This document shows, piece by piece, positions 1-6,044 of a DNA stretch of 6,436 nucleotides. Both the position numbers and the translations under genes were made by a program. The stretch covers positions 1 through 6,436 of the forward strand of contig JAUIFT010000171.1 in NCBI GenBank assembly GCA_030430345.1. Direction: 5' to 3'. The notes under the pieces are model-generated. The model did not search any database. It was not told where the DNA came from and saw only the letters and a list, made by a program, of their open reading frames with translations. The first letter of the stretch is position 1. Every line of letters starts with the position of its first letter. The DNA is from Calditrichia bacterium (GTDB lineage Bacteria > Calditrichota > Calditrichia > RBG-13-44-9 > J042).

Positions 1-254
1 TTTTGCACCTGGGCCTGGCACCCCACCAGGGCAATTTTGACCTCCGGGTTAATTCGGCGGATTTTATTCACCAGCCGGCGGGTATCCGCATCTCCGTTTT
101 CAGTAACGGTACAGGTGTTTACAACGACGACATCCGGCGATTCCCGGTAATCAACTACCTGGTATTCTTTCCCCTCGAAACTTTGCTCAATAATCGCTGT
201 TTCGGCCTGGTTGAGGCGGCATCCAAATGTATAAAACGCTATTTTTTCTGACAT
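1..254 (-). CDS. mtaB: MiaB-family tRNA methylthiotransferase, probably MtaB (N-terminal part; 3' end outside window)
   Basis: The reverse strand reads from ATG (254-252) through 84 open codons to the window edge, so only the N-terminal UPF0004 domain is present. The start 'FYTFGCRLNQAETAI' and the segment 'VVVVNTCTVTE' are typical of MtaB, the radical-SAM enzyme that adds a methylthio group to t6A37 of tRNAs reading ANN codons. Three cysteines expected to bind the auxiliary 4Fe-4S cluster are seen: Cys12 (GCRLNQ), Cys48 (NTCTVT) and Cys79 (VGCQAQ). The radical-SAM CxxxCxxC motif and the TRAM domain would lie beyond the left edge. A weak AGGGA lies just before the ATG, and the reading frame matches the usual family start. 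The gene is transcribed away from the DUF3299-like gene. The family is secure. MtaB rather than MiaB or RimO is inferred from the 'KLNQAET'-like N-terminus. Confidence 0.9.
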   Translation of the reverse strand, partial: MSEKIAFYTFGCRLNQAETAIIEQSFEGKEYQVVDYRESPDVVVVNTCTVTENGDADTRRLVNKIRRINPEVKIALVGCQAQVQ

Positions 255-289
255 TTTCCCTAATCCATATCGACTAAAATTGACTAGCC

Positions 290-318
290 AATATAAGCAA
301 CGAATGCCCTGCATACAA
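290..318 (-). promoter_or_regulatory. Candidate promoter for mtaB
   Basis: On the minus strand a TATATT hexamer (295-290, five of six matches to TATAAT) lies exactly 17 nt downstream of TTGTAT (318-313, only TTG matches TTGACA). A start around 283 would give a leader of about 30 nt before the mtaB ATG at 254. The -35 box is poor, and the promoter consensus of this lineage is unknown, so this is only a candidate. Confidence 0.3.
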
Positions 319-330
319 TATCGCGATAGA

Positions 331-370
331 AAAGGGACAATTGCCAATTTCCGATTGTCCGGCACCCTTT
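331..370 (+). other. Possible leader hairpin upstream of the DUF3299-like gene
   Basis: Nested inverted repeats are visible: AAAGGG (331-336) pairs with CCCTTT (365-370), and ACAAT (337-341) pairs with ATTGT (354-358), leaving a small 3'-side bulge (359-364). An alternative register pairs GGACAAT (335-341) with ATTGTCC (354-360) perfectly. It lies 43-82 nt ahead of the ATG at 413 and is followed by a T-rich stretch. It could be a leader structure, an attenuator-like element or an operator. No known riboswitch class was recognised. Confidence 0.3.
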
Positions 371-412
371 CATTGCTTATCTTTTCTCAAACGAGTTTAA
401 ACGGAGTTCATT

Positions 413-859
413 ATGACTGTTTTACGCATACATTCACTTTTCCTGCTCCTGCTAATGGCAACCCTGCTCTGGAGCAACAACGAAGCTGAAGAAGCAAGCA
501 ATGACATTCTTTCCTGGGACGTTTTGGCGAAAGTGGAAACGGTTGAAAAAGATTTGCTAATGATACCGAAATTCAGCGAAGACATCAAGGCGCTGGACGG
601 GCAGGTCATTCAACTGCGCGGTTACATTATGCCATTGGATCAGGCCAAGGAACAAAAGCATTTTGTTTTAAGCGCGAATCCTGTTGCCGGATGCTACTTC
701 TGTGTGCCCGGTGGCCCGGAATCGATGGTCGAAGTGAAAGCTAAAAAGAAAGTAAAATTTGGGTATAACCCGATTACGATTAGTGGCACACTGGAGCTTC
801 TTGCTGACGATCCCATGGGAATGTATTATCGTCTGACGGATGCCCAGCTTGTTGAATAA
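413..859 (+). CDS. Small exported DUF3299-like protein of unknown function
   Basis: This is a 148-residue protein starting at ATG 413, preceded by GGAG in 'CGGAGTTCATT' at good Shine-Dalgarno spacing. Residues 5-20 are strongly hydrophobic (LRIHSLFLLLLMATLLW), giving a signal peptide with cleavage plausible around residues 21-28. No lipobox is seen. The mature part resembles DUF3299: 'LSWDVLAKVE' near residue 33, 'ALDGQVIQLRGYIMPLD' at 60-76, a CxxC pair at Cys94 and Cys97 in 'GCYFCVPGGPES', then a beta-rich end 'ISGTLELL...MYYRLTDA'. The function of the family is not established. The paired cysteines suggest either a disulfide or metal binding. In other bacteria, relatives are sometimes found near ABC-type exporter genes, but none is present here. 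The thioesterase gene follows after 65 bp with no terminator between, so the two may be co-transcribed. The family call comes from recognised sequence patterns, not a search. Confidence 0.8.
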   Translation: MTVLRIHSLFLLLLMATLLWSNNEAEEASNDILSWDVLAKVETVEKDLLMIPKFSEDIKALDGQVIQLRGYIMPLDQAKEQKHFVLSANPVAGCYFCVPGGPESMVEVKAKKKVKFGYNPITISGTLELLADDPMGMYYRLTDAQLVE

Positions 860-924
860 AGTCTTGTAATCGGCACAGTTGACAAATTTTATCCGACGCT
901 CCCAGGCGCGTTAAACCTTCATCT

Positions 925-1674
925 ATGTCTGAAAACCTTATTAGCGAAATCCCTTTCACTATCCACTCATTCCAGGCGAATGTAAATGCGAATGCGCGTA
1001 TCTCCGCCTTATTTAATTTTATGCAGGAAGCTGCCTGGCAAAGTGCAGAGAAGCTGGGATTTGGCTTTGATGATTTAATGGCCCACAATTTAATTTGGGT
1101 GCTTTCCCGCCAGTATCTTCGTATTCACCGCTTACCAAAATGGGGTGAAAATATTCGTATCAGAACCTGGCCGTCCGGGCAGGAGAAAATATTCTGCTAT
1201 CGGGATTATGAATTACTGGATAGTGAAGGCGATATCCTCCTGCAATCCACCAGTGCATGGTTTGCCGTAAATGTAGCAAACCGCCGGCCGCAGCGCACTT
1301 CGACGTTCTATCCGGCAGCTGCCGGCGATTTTCCAGCCCAAATATTTCCAGAACGCTCTTTTCAGAAATTATCCTGGGAAACCAGCGAAGAATTAGCAAA
1401 CAGCTTAACCGTTGGTTTTCAGGATCTTGATGTTAACGATCACGCCAATAATACAAGGTATATCGATTGGTTACTGGAGGGATTACCGCTGTCCTTTCTG
1501 AAGAGTCATTTTTTAACGGAAATGGAAATGAATTTCCTGGCAGAAGCCGTTTATCAGGACAAAATTAAAATCTTGCAATCAGCAGCCGGCCAGCAGAATT
1601 ATAACCATCGCCTGCTGCGGGAGGCAGACGGCACGGAGCTCTTTCGCGCACAAACACGCTGGCAAAAATTCTAA
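925..1674 (+). CDS. Acyl-ACP thioesterase (FatA/FatB-like, bacterial type)
   Basis: This 249-residue protein has the double-hotdog layout of the acyl-ACP thioesterase family (PF01643), which hydrolyses acyl-ACP to free fatty acid and ACP in the cytoplasm. The N-terminal hotdog (about 5-130) carries the central helix 'NFMQEAAWQSAEKLG' and then 'WVLSRQYLRI', where this family shapes the acyl pocket. The C-terminal hotdog (about 155-249) carries 'DLDVNDHANNTRYIDWLLE'. D169, N171 and H173 match the D-x-N-x-H catalytic set of plant FatB. E207, 34 residues after H173, aligns with the plant catalytic-region Glu, while the adjacent plant Cys is Ala208. Length is normal for bacterial members. ATG 925 is the only usable start after the in-frame stop at 880-882, although no clear Shine-Dalgarno precedes it. 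It is convergent with the kinase gene, 25 bp apart. Chain-length preference cannot be read from the sequence. Confidence 0.92.
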   Translation: MSENLISEIPFTIHSFQANVNANARISALFNFMQEAAWQSAEKLGFGFDDLMAHNLIWVLSRQYLRIHRLPKWGENIRIRTWPSGQEKIFCYRDYELLDSEGDILLQSTSAWFAVNVANRRPQRTSTFYPAAAGDFPAQIFPERSFQKLSWETSEELANSLTVGFQDLDVNDHANNTRYIDWLLEGLPLSFLKSHFLTEMEMNFLAEAVYQDKIKILQSAAGQQNYNHRLLREADGTELFRAQTRWQKF

Positions 1675-1699
1675 TCAAAATATTATATTTCGCTCACGG

Positions 1700-3652
1700 C
1701 TAATTTTTTTGCAGCTTAAAAACCAGTGTATCAATTCGCATCTCGTTAGCAGGTAAAACGTTGAAAAGTTTCTCCTCTGTTACCGTTTTATAACCATTTC
1801 TACGCACCGAGATACGATGCTTCCCAACTGGCAGGGGCAATCGTGCCTGCGGAGTGGTTAGCTCGTCATCAAGGATCTTCCCGTTCAACAGGATCGATGC
1901 CCATACTGCTTCGCCGGCAATATCAACACTTTGAATATTTAGGTAGCTTTCAAAATAGCAACGATACTTACGCTCTGCACCACTCGCCAGGTTGATTGTA
2001 CGGGAGTGCTCCTCCCCGGTTGCGCTGCGAAATTTCAGCACGCTTCGCCCGGCAGGAACTGTTATTGTTAAAGGCGCATTTATCTTGGTATTCCCCCGGG
2101 AGATATTGTCCACAAAAACCCGCGCTTCCGGAATCGCCTCCAGCGTTATTCGCGCATTTTGGGAGACAGCCCTTAAATTTGCACTGAGTTCATTACGCTC
2201 ATTCGCTTTAACATCTACCCGTTGTTCCCATCGTTCGTAATTATTTTTTACGAGCGCGACAGTATAGCGCCCGGGTTTTAATATTTGTCCGCGAATTGGC
2301 GTCATGCCATTCTGCTTATTATCGATATAGACCAGCGCGCCGGCCGGGTCAGACAATATATCGAGCGTTCCCTGCATAATAATCGGGTGCAGCACCTTTT
2401 CGATTTCGTAGTGTTTGCCGCTTTCAACCTGCAACAATGTATCGCCCCAGTCATGATAGCCATCCAGATGCATGCTGATGGCATAAACTGTATCTCCGAT
2501 TAAGGATGTATCGCGGAAAACTGTTTCGCCGGCGACTGTGCCATTAACGTAGACGGTTGCACCGGGCGGGTTGGAACTTACCAGAATCGATGCTGTTTTT
2601 GCGCTGGTCAGCTCTCCGGGCGGCTCTGTTTCCGGCTGTGATGATTGCATAGATCTATAGCCCCAGTATGCCCCTGCCAATAATAACAGAACGGCAAAAA
2701 CGCCTATATAACGGCGGGCTGCTGATGGGTTTTGCTGATGCAGTTTGTCTTCCAGATCATCCCAGGCAATGGTTTCATCCTCGTCTTTTTCTGCTGGTGT
2801 ATCGATGATCGTTTCATCGACTGGCTGATTTTCGAAAGCCTGGATGGCCGTCATCATTTCGCCGATGCTCTGAAAGCGCTGCACCGGATCTTTCGCCAGG
2901 GCTTTCATGATTATAGCGGAAACTTCCGCGGGAATTTCCGGGCGGAAGTTTTCCGGAGGCGGGAAAGGCGTTTCGACGATCGCCTTTAAACGATTATATT
3001 CACTCAGATTTTTATCCAGCGGCACCCGGCCGGTCAGCATTTCGTAGAGGGTAATCCCCAGGGAATAAATATCACCACGATGATCGACATTACTCAATCC
3101 TTCAACCTGTTCCGGGGGCATGTAGTTTAGCGTGCCGGCTACCGTCAAAGTCCGGGTAGCATCATCCTGCTGCTGGAATTTTGCCAGCCCGAAATCGGTA
3201 ACTTTCACTTCCCCTTTTCGGGAAACTAATACATTGCGTGGTTTGACGTCGCGGTGAATAATACCGGCCCGGTGGGCATGCCCGATTGCCACCAAAATCT
3301 TTTTGAAGATCCCCAGGGCTTCATTCACAGGAATATTCCCGCGCTGGCGAATCAGGTCCGTCAAGGTATATCCATCGACATATTCCATAACGATAAACAG
3401 CCCATAATCCGTCTTACGGAAAGCAAAGACCTTAACAATGTACGGACTTTCCAGTTTCGCCTGTAATTTTGGTTCTTCCAAAAAGCGTTTCAGGAATGCG
3501 TCATTTTCCTGGGACTGTGGTGTGATCATTTTCAGGACGACGACTTTATCCAAAGCAATATCAAGGGCTTTGTAGACGACACCAACACCACCCCGGCCGA
3601 GCACTTCCAAAATTTTGTAGTTATCGATTGTTTTACCGATCAATCTGTCCAT
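1700..3652 (-). CDS. Hanks-type Ser/Thr protein kinase with one membrane segment and PEGA-type repeats
   Basis: The full open frame is 665 codons from ATG 3697. I prefer the in-frame ATG at 3652 (650 residues, MDRLIGKTIDNYKILEVLG) because family members normally begin a few residues before 'IGKTI', AAGGAAGAG lies upstream, and a likely promoter starts transcripts near 3706. Numbered from 3697, the kinase has a glycine loop 'GRGGVG' (34-39), Lys56 (VVLK), probable alpha-C Glu75, 'HRDVKPRN' (Asp150, Asn155), 'DFG' (Asp168) and 'PPE' (194-196), so all catalytic residues are present. An acidic linker (about 290-320) carries two DETI motifs. A hydrophobic segment follows (about 331-347, RR just before it). 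About four beta-rich PEGA-type repeats follow, starting near 370, 443, 515 and 586, the first with 'SNPPGATVYVNG'. PEGA repeats are usually extracytoplasmic and possibly bind envelope components. It probably phosphorylates cytoplasmic proteins in response to an envelope signal and is opposed by the upstream PP2C. Substrates are unknown. Confidence 0.95.
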   Translation of the reverse strand: MDRLIGKTIDNYKILEVLGRGGVGVVYKALDIALDKVVVLKMITPQSQENDAFLKRFLEEPKLQAKLESPYIVKVFAFRKTDYGLFIVMEYVDGYTLTDLIRQRGNIPVNEALGIFKKILVAIGHAHRAGIIHRDVKPRNVLVSRKGEVKVTDFGLAKFQQQDDATRTLTVAGTLNYMPPEQVEGLSNVDHRGDIYSLGITLYEMLTGRVPLDKNLSEYNRLKAIVETPFPPPENFRPEIPAEVSAIIMKALAKDPVQRFQSIGEMMTAIQAFENQPVDETIIDTPAEKDEDETIAWDDLEDKLHQQNPSAARRYIGVFAVLLLLAGAYWGYRSMQSSQPETEPPGELTSAKTASILVSSNPPGATVYVNGTVAGETVFRDTSLIGDTVYAISMHLDGYHDWGDTLLQVESGKHYEIEKVLHPIIMQGTLDILSDPAGALVYIDNKQNGMTPIRGQILKPGRYTVALVKNNYERWEQRVDVKANERNELSANLRAVSQNARITLEAIPEARVFVDNISRGNTKINAPLTITVPAGRSVLKFRSATGEEHSRTINLASGAERKYRCYFESYLNIQSVDIAGEAVWASILLNGKILDDELTTPQARLPLPVGKHRISVRRNGYKTVTEEKLFNVLPANEMRIDTLVFKLQKN

Positions 3653-3712
3653 TTGTGGTGGCTCTTCCTTTGATTCACCTCCCCAGGTATCAATCATCCG
3701 GGAATTTACTCA

Positions 3713-3741
3713 AACATAAATTGAAAATATGACAATGTCAA
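3713..3741 (-). promoter_or_regulatory. Probable sigma70-type promoter of the kinase gene
   Basis: On the minus strand a perfect TTGACA (3741-3736) is followed after exactly 17 nt by TATGTT (3718-3713, four of six matches to TATAAT). Transcription would start near 3706. That is only about 9 nt before the ATG at 3697 but about 54 nt before the ATG at 3652, which favours the shorter kinase start. An 11-bp palindrome, TGACA-A-TGTCA (3730-3740), overlaps the -35 box and could be an operator. This assumes an Escherichia coli-like consensus applies in this lineage. Confidence 0.5.
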
Positions 3742-3760
3742 TTTATCAGTGATTCGCCCT

Positions 3761-3815
3761 AAAAAGAATAACGCCAATCACAACCCGTAATATTATACAG
3801 ATTACAATTGGCGTT
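3761..3815 (-). terminator. Probable intrinsic terminator after the phosphatase gene
   Basis: Read on the minus strand, AACGCCAAT and ATTGGCGTT (3815-3807 and 3778-3770) form a perfect 9-bp stem. A second small stem, GTAAT/ATTAC (3805-3801 with 3791-3787), sits in the 28-nt loop. The stem is followed by ATTCTTTTT (3769-3761), an imperfect T tract. It starts 31 nt past the phosphatase stop codon and lies upstream of the kinase promoter. The loop is long and the T run is interrupted, so read-through into the kinase gene is possible. Confidence 0.6.
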
Positions 3816-3846
3816 AAAATCTCTCAAAACAAATATTTAAAATATA

Positions 3847-5742
3847 TTATTTTTGTTCGTAGATCGCCGGCGAAATTTTAAAATTGGAAAATTCAACGTT
3901 AATTTTCGGATCGGCATACAGTCCCACACCACCCTTACGGGCACGATTCACCGGAATCATTTTCAACAATTCACCATTGGCATAAAGCAGGATCAGTTTG
4001 CCGAAAGATTTCACCTTCAGATGGACTTTATCATAATGATTGAAAATATCCGGACGAATGTTCTCAACGACCAAGGTGCGAATATTTCTGCCGCGAACTT
4101 CGACCAGTGAATATTCCCCATAGCCATTCACATAAAACAGCAGGAAGTTTTTATAGGGCTGAGCACTAGTATTTTCATGCCCAAAAATAATGCCAAATTT
4201 GCCCTTTTTCGGTCCTTGCACATCTGCAACAGCTTCTACTTCCACACCATCATAAATTTCAAAATGGAATGCTTTTTTCACCATCAAATTATCTTTAAAG
4301 GTGATATTTTTGTTTAAAATGCGGAAGTCGTCGTTTTCTTTCAGGCTCATCACACTCCAGTGCGAATGATAGATACCCTGAATGTCTTTCTGCCGAAGGG
4401 AAGACTGGCTGGCTTCAGAAACCATTTTTTTGCTGGCTTCGCGGGAAATTTGGCGAGCGCCATTGCGTGCGGCACGGCTTCTTTCCCGGGCGATCATTCT
4501 GTCACAACGAACGATCAGTTCTTTGATATCAGAGTTATCCGGCTGTAGTTGCAGCACCCGGCGATAATATTTCTGAGCGTTTACCCAATCCTTGGCGCGA
4601 TAAAATTCATCTCCCTTGGCCTTACGGCTACCAGCAATCTGATCCACACCTTTTAGCGCTTCCGGCTGCTGCGGATCCATTCTTAATACGGCATTGAGAT
4701 GAATTAATGCCTGATTCCAATGCGCCTGTTCCAGATGAAGGCGGGCATCGGCAAGTCGGCGTTCGATAATCGCTTCGGAGGGCATTTCCGCGTAGGAAAT
4801 AGCACTGGCATTAATTGCCCGAAACTCGGCCGCATCGTTAAACTTGAAGGAGGATTCACGCAACAGAAAGATCAAGGTCATTACCAGGAAACCTAACATA
4901 AAGTAAATCGGCCAATTGCTCCATTGCGTGGAGAACTCGCTGATGTGAGCGTAGGTTTCAATCGCCGGTACTTCCTGGAAGTGATTATAGACTTTTATCA
5001 CCTGTACGGTAGTATCGTCTCTGCCCCCGCGTTGGCGGACTAAATCAACCAGCTTCCGGCAAGCCTGCCGGGGAGAACTGGAAAGCACAATGGTTTGGAT
5101 TTCCTCTTCGGAGATATTCCGCATACCATCGGAACAAAGCACAAAATACTCGTCTCTGTCCACCGGCACCCGGCCCACTGTATCAACTTTAATGCCCAGC
5201 CGAACACCCAACGCCCTGGCGAGCACTGGTTTGCGAATCAATTTTCCGCCCGGCTTTTCTTTTGTCGGCACCATCTTTTCGACAACCCGGGTATGATCCA
5301 TCGTCAACTGCTCGATTTTCCGGACACTGACCCGGAAAATACGGCAATCGCCAACATGGGCAATGTATGCGAATTTGTCTGTTAAAGCCAGTGCGGAGCA
5401 GGTTGCACCAATTTTACGATGCAGGTTGTTGGCCTGGGCATATTGATAAATTTGACGGTTGGCAGTATCAAAGGCGCGTTGGAGACAAAATGTGATGTCA
5501 TCCGAGGGGTAGGTAAAATAGTTTTCCTTAACAATCCGAACACTCATTTTTCCGGCATCACGGCCGCCGGGATTACCAGACTTAGAATCTGCGACAATAA
5601 ACAATTGCCCTTTTTGACTGGCAAGATTGGAATGCTCTTCCGGATACTTTCCGTAGCTATCATTATTTACCTTGCGCTTTAGCCCCTGATTGGAAAGAAT
5701 CGCGTAATCAATCTTTATTTTTTCATTAATTTGCACAGACAT
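3847..5742 (-). CDS. PP2C-family Ser/Thr phosphatase with membrane segment, TPRs and a C-terminal LamG-like beta-sandwich
   Basis: This is a 631-residue protein. Residues 10-252 form a PP2C/PstP-type domain. Motif 1 is 'RKVNNDS' (Arg23, Asp28), motif 2 'ADSKSGNPGG' (Asp52), followed by 'GATCSALAL', 'AHVGDCR' (Asp132), 'LTMDHT', 'LARALG', 'LCSDGM' (Asp205) and 'GGRDDTTV' (Asp242). The core metal-binding aspartates are kept, but the usual ADGMGG is altered. A hydrophobic helix (about 279-294) follows. Two TPR-like repeats follow (about 331-362 and 372-406, ending 'VLRMDPQQPEA' and 'VLQLQPDNSDI'). Next is a very basic stretch (411-440). The end (about 455-626) is a beta-sandwich resembling LamG or DUF1080 domains, with 'DKVHLKVKSFGKLILLYANGELL' and 'GGVGLYA'. 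It probably dephosphorylates targets of the kinase encoded next downstream. The start ATG gives a normal PP2C N-terminus, although no good Shine-Dalgarno is seen. The phosphatase call is firm. The C-terminal fold is inferred. Confidence 0.92.
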   Translation of the reverse strand: MSVQINEKIKIDYAILSNQGLKRKVNNDSYGKYPEEHSNLASQKGQLFIVADSKSGNPGGRDAGKMSVRIVKENYFTYPSDDITFCLQRAFDTANRQIYQYAQANNLHRKIGATCSALALTDKFAYIAHVGDCRIFRVSVRKIEQLTMDHTRVVEKMVPTKEKPGGKLIRKPVLARALGVRLGIKVDTVGRVPVDRDEYFVLCSDGMRNISEEEIQTIVLSSSPRQACRKLVDLVRQRGGRDDTTVQVIKVYNHFQEVPAIETYAHISEFSTQWSNWPIYFMLGFLVMTLIFLLRESSFKFNDAAEFRAINASAISYAEMPSEAIIERRLADARLHLEQAHWNQALIHLNAVLRMDPQQPEALKGVDQIAGSRKAKGDEFYRAKDWVNAQKYYRRVLQLQPDNSDIKELIVRCDRMIARERSRAARNGARQISREASKKMVSEASQSSLRQKDIQGIYHSHWSVMSLKENDDFRILNKNITFKDNLMVKKAFHFEIYDGVEVEAVADVQGPKKGKFGIIFGHENTSAQPYKNFLLFYVNGYGEYSLVEVRGRNIRTLVVENIRPDIFNHYDKVHLKVKSFGKLILLYANGELLKMIPVNRARKGGVGLYADPKINVEFSNFKISPAIYEQK

Positions 5743-6044
5743 GATAACTTCAGGGTTTTTAAGGTTATAATTTTTCGCTACAAGCTTTTTTCAAACAATA
5801 CAAAAAGCGTCACGGCATTTCAACAATTTTATGCAAAAATCCAAGTATTTATAGAAAACAAACGTCCTGTTTGTTCATTCAGACAAGGTGAGAAGAGGTT
5901 AAGTCACTATTTTTCTGAATAATTTTCTGCATAAAACTCAATCAATCGATTCTGCAGACGGGAATTCAGCCCTGAATTCCCAGGCTTCAGAAAAAAGGTA
6001 TCACCGGAAAAATTAAAAAAAAGTGACGGATGGCAATTTTGAAC
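5743..6044. other. AT-rich gene-free intergenic region upstream of the phosphatase gene
   Basis: No convincing gene is seen here. The short open frames lack family features and Shine-Dalgarno sites. The region should hold the phosphatase promoter. The best match is minus-strand TTGAAA (5794-5789) and TATAAC (5769-5764), but the 19-nt spacer is poor. Two inverted repeats stand out. AACAAAC/GTTTGTT (5857-5863 and 5869-5875) has a 5-nt centre. GGGAATTCAG/CTGAATTCCC (5960-5969 and 5972-5981) is perfect with a 2-nt centre and is listed separately. Confidence 0.5.
5960..5981. repeat. Perfect 10-bp inverted repeat in the intergenic region
   Basis: GGGAATTCAG (5960-5969) and CTGAATTCCC (5972-5981) are perfect reverse complements separated by CC. 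TCTG (5951-5954) and CAGA (5988-5991) could add an outer partial stem. Neither strand has a T tract directly after it, so it does not look like an intrinsic terminator. It lies about 220 bp upstream of the phosphatase start. A protein-binding palindrome or a remnant of a repeated element are the likeliest readings. Confidence 0.5.

Noticed and set aside
280..319. Plus-strand promoter TTGACT (280-285) with TACAAT (314-319) for the DUF3299-like gene
   Set aside because: The spacer is 28 nt, far too long for a sigma70-type promoter.
879..884. Perfect TTGACA just before the thioesterase gene as a -35 box
   Set aside because: The -10 position 17-18 nt downstream is GC-rich (CCAGGC region); the nearby TTTTATCC is too close. 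Co-transcription with the preceding gene is simpler.
1675..1710. Bidirectional terminator between the convergent thioesterase and kinase genes
   Set aside because: Only an all-AT palindrome (AAATAT-T-ATATTT, 1678-1690) and a T7 run without a preceding GC stem are present, too weak to call.
5764..5794. TTGAAA and TATAAC as a firm phosphatase promoter
   Set aside because: The spacer is 19 nt and both boxes are imperfect; mentioned only as the best available match.
5731..5922. 63-codon plus-strand open frame across the phosphatase start
   Set aside because: No Shine-Dalgarno, no recognisable motif, overlaps the phosphatase 5' end and spans its likely promoter.
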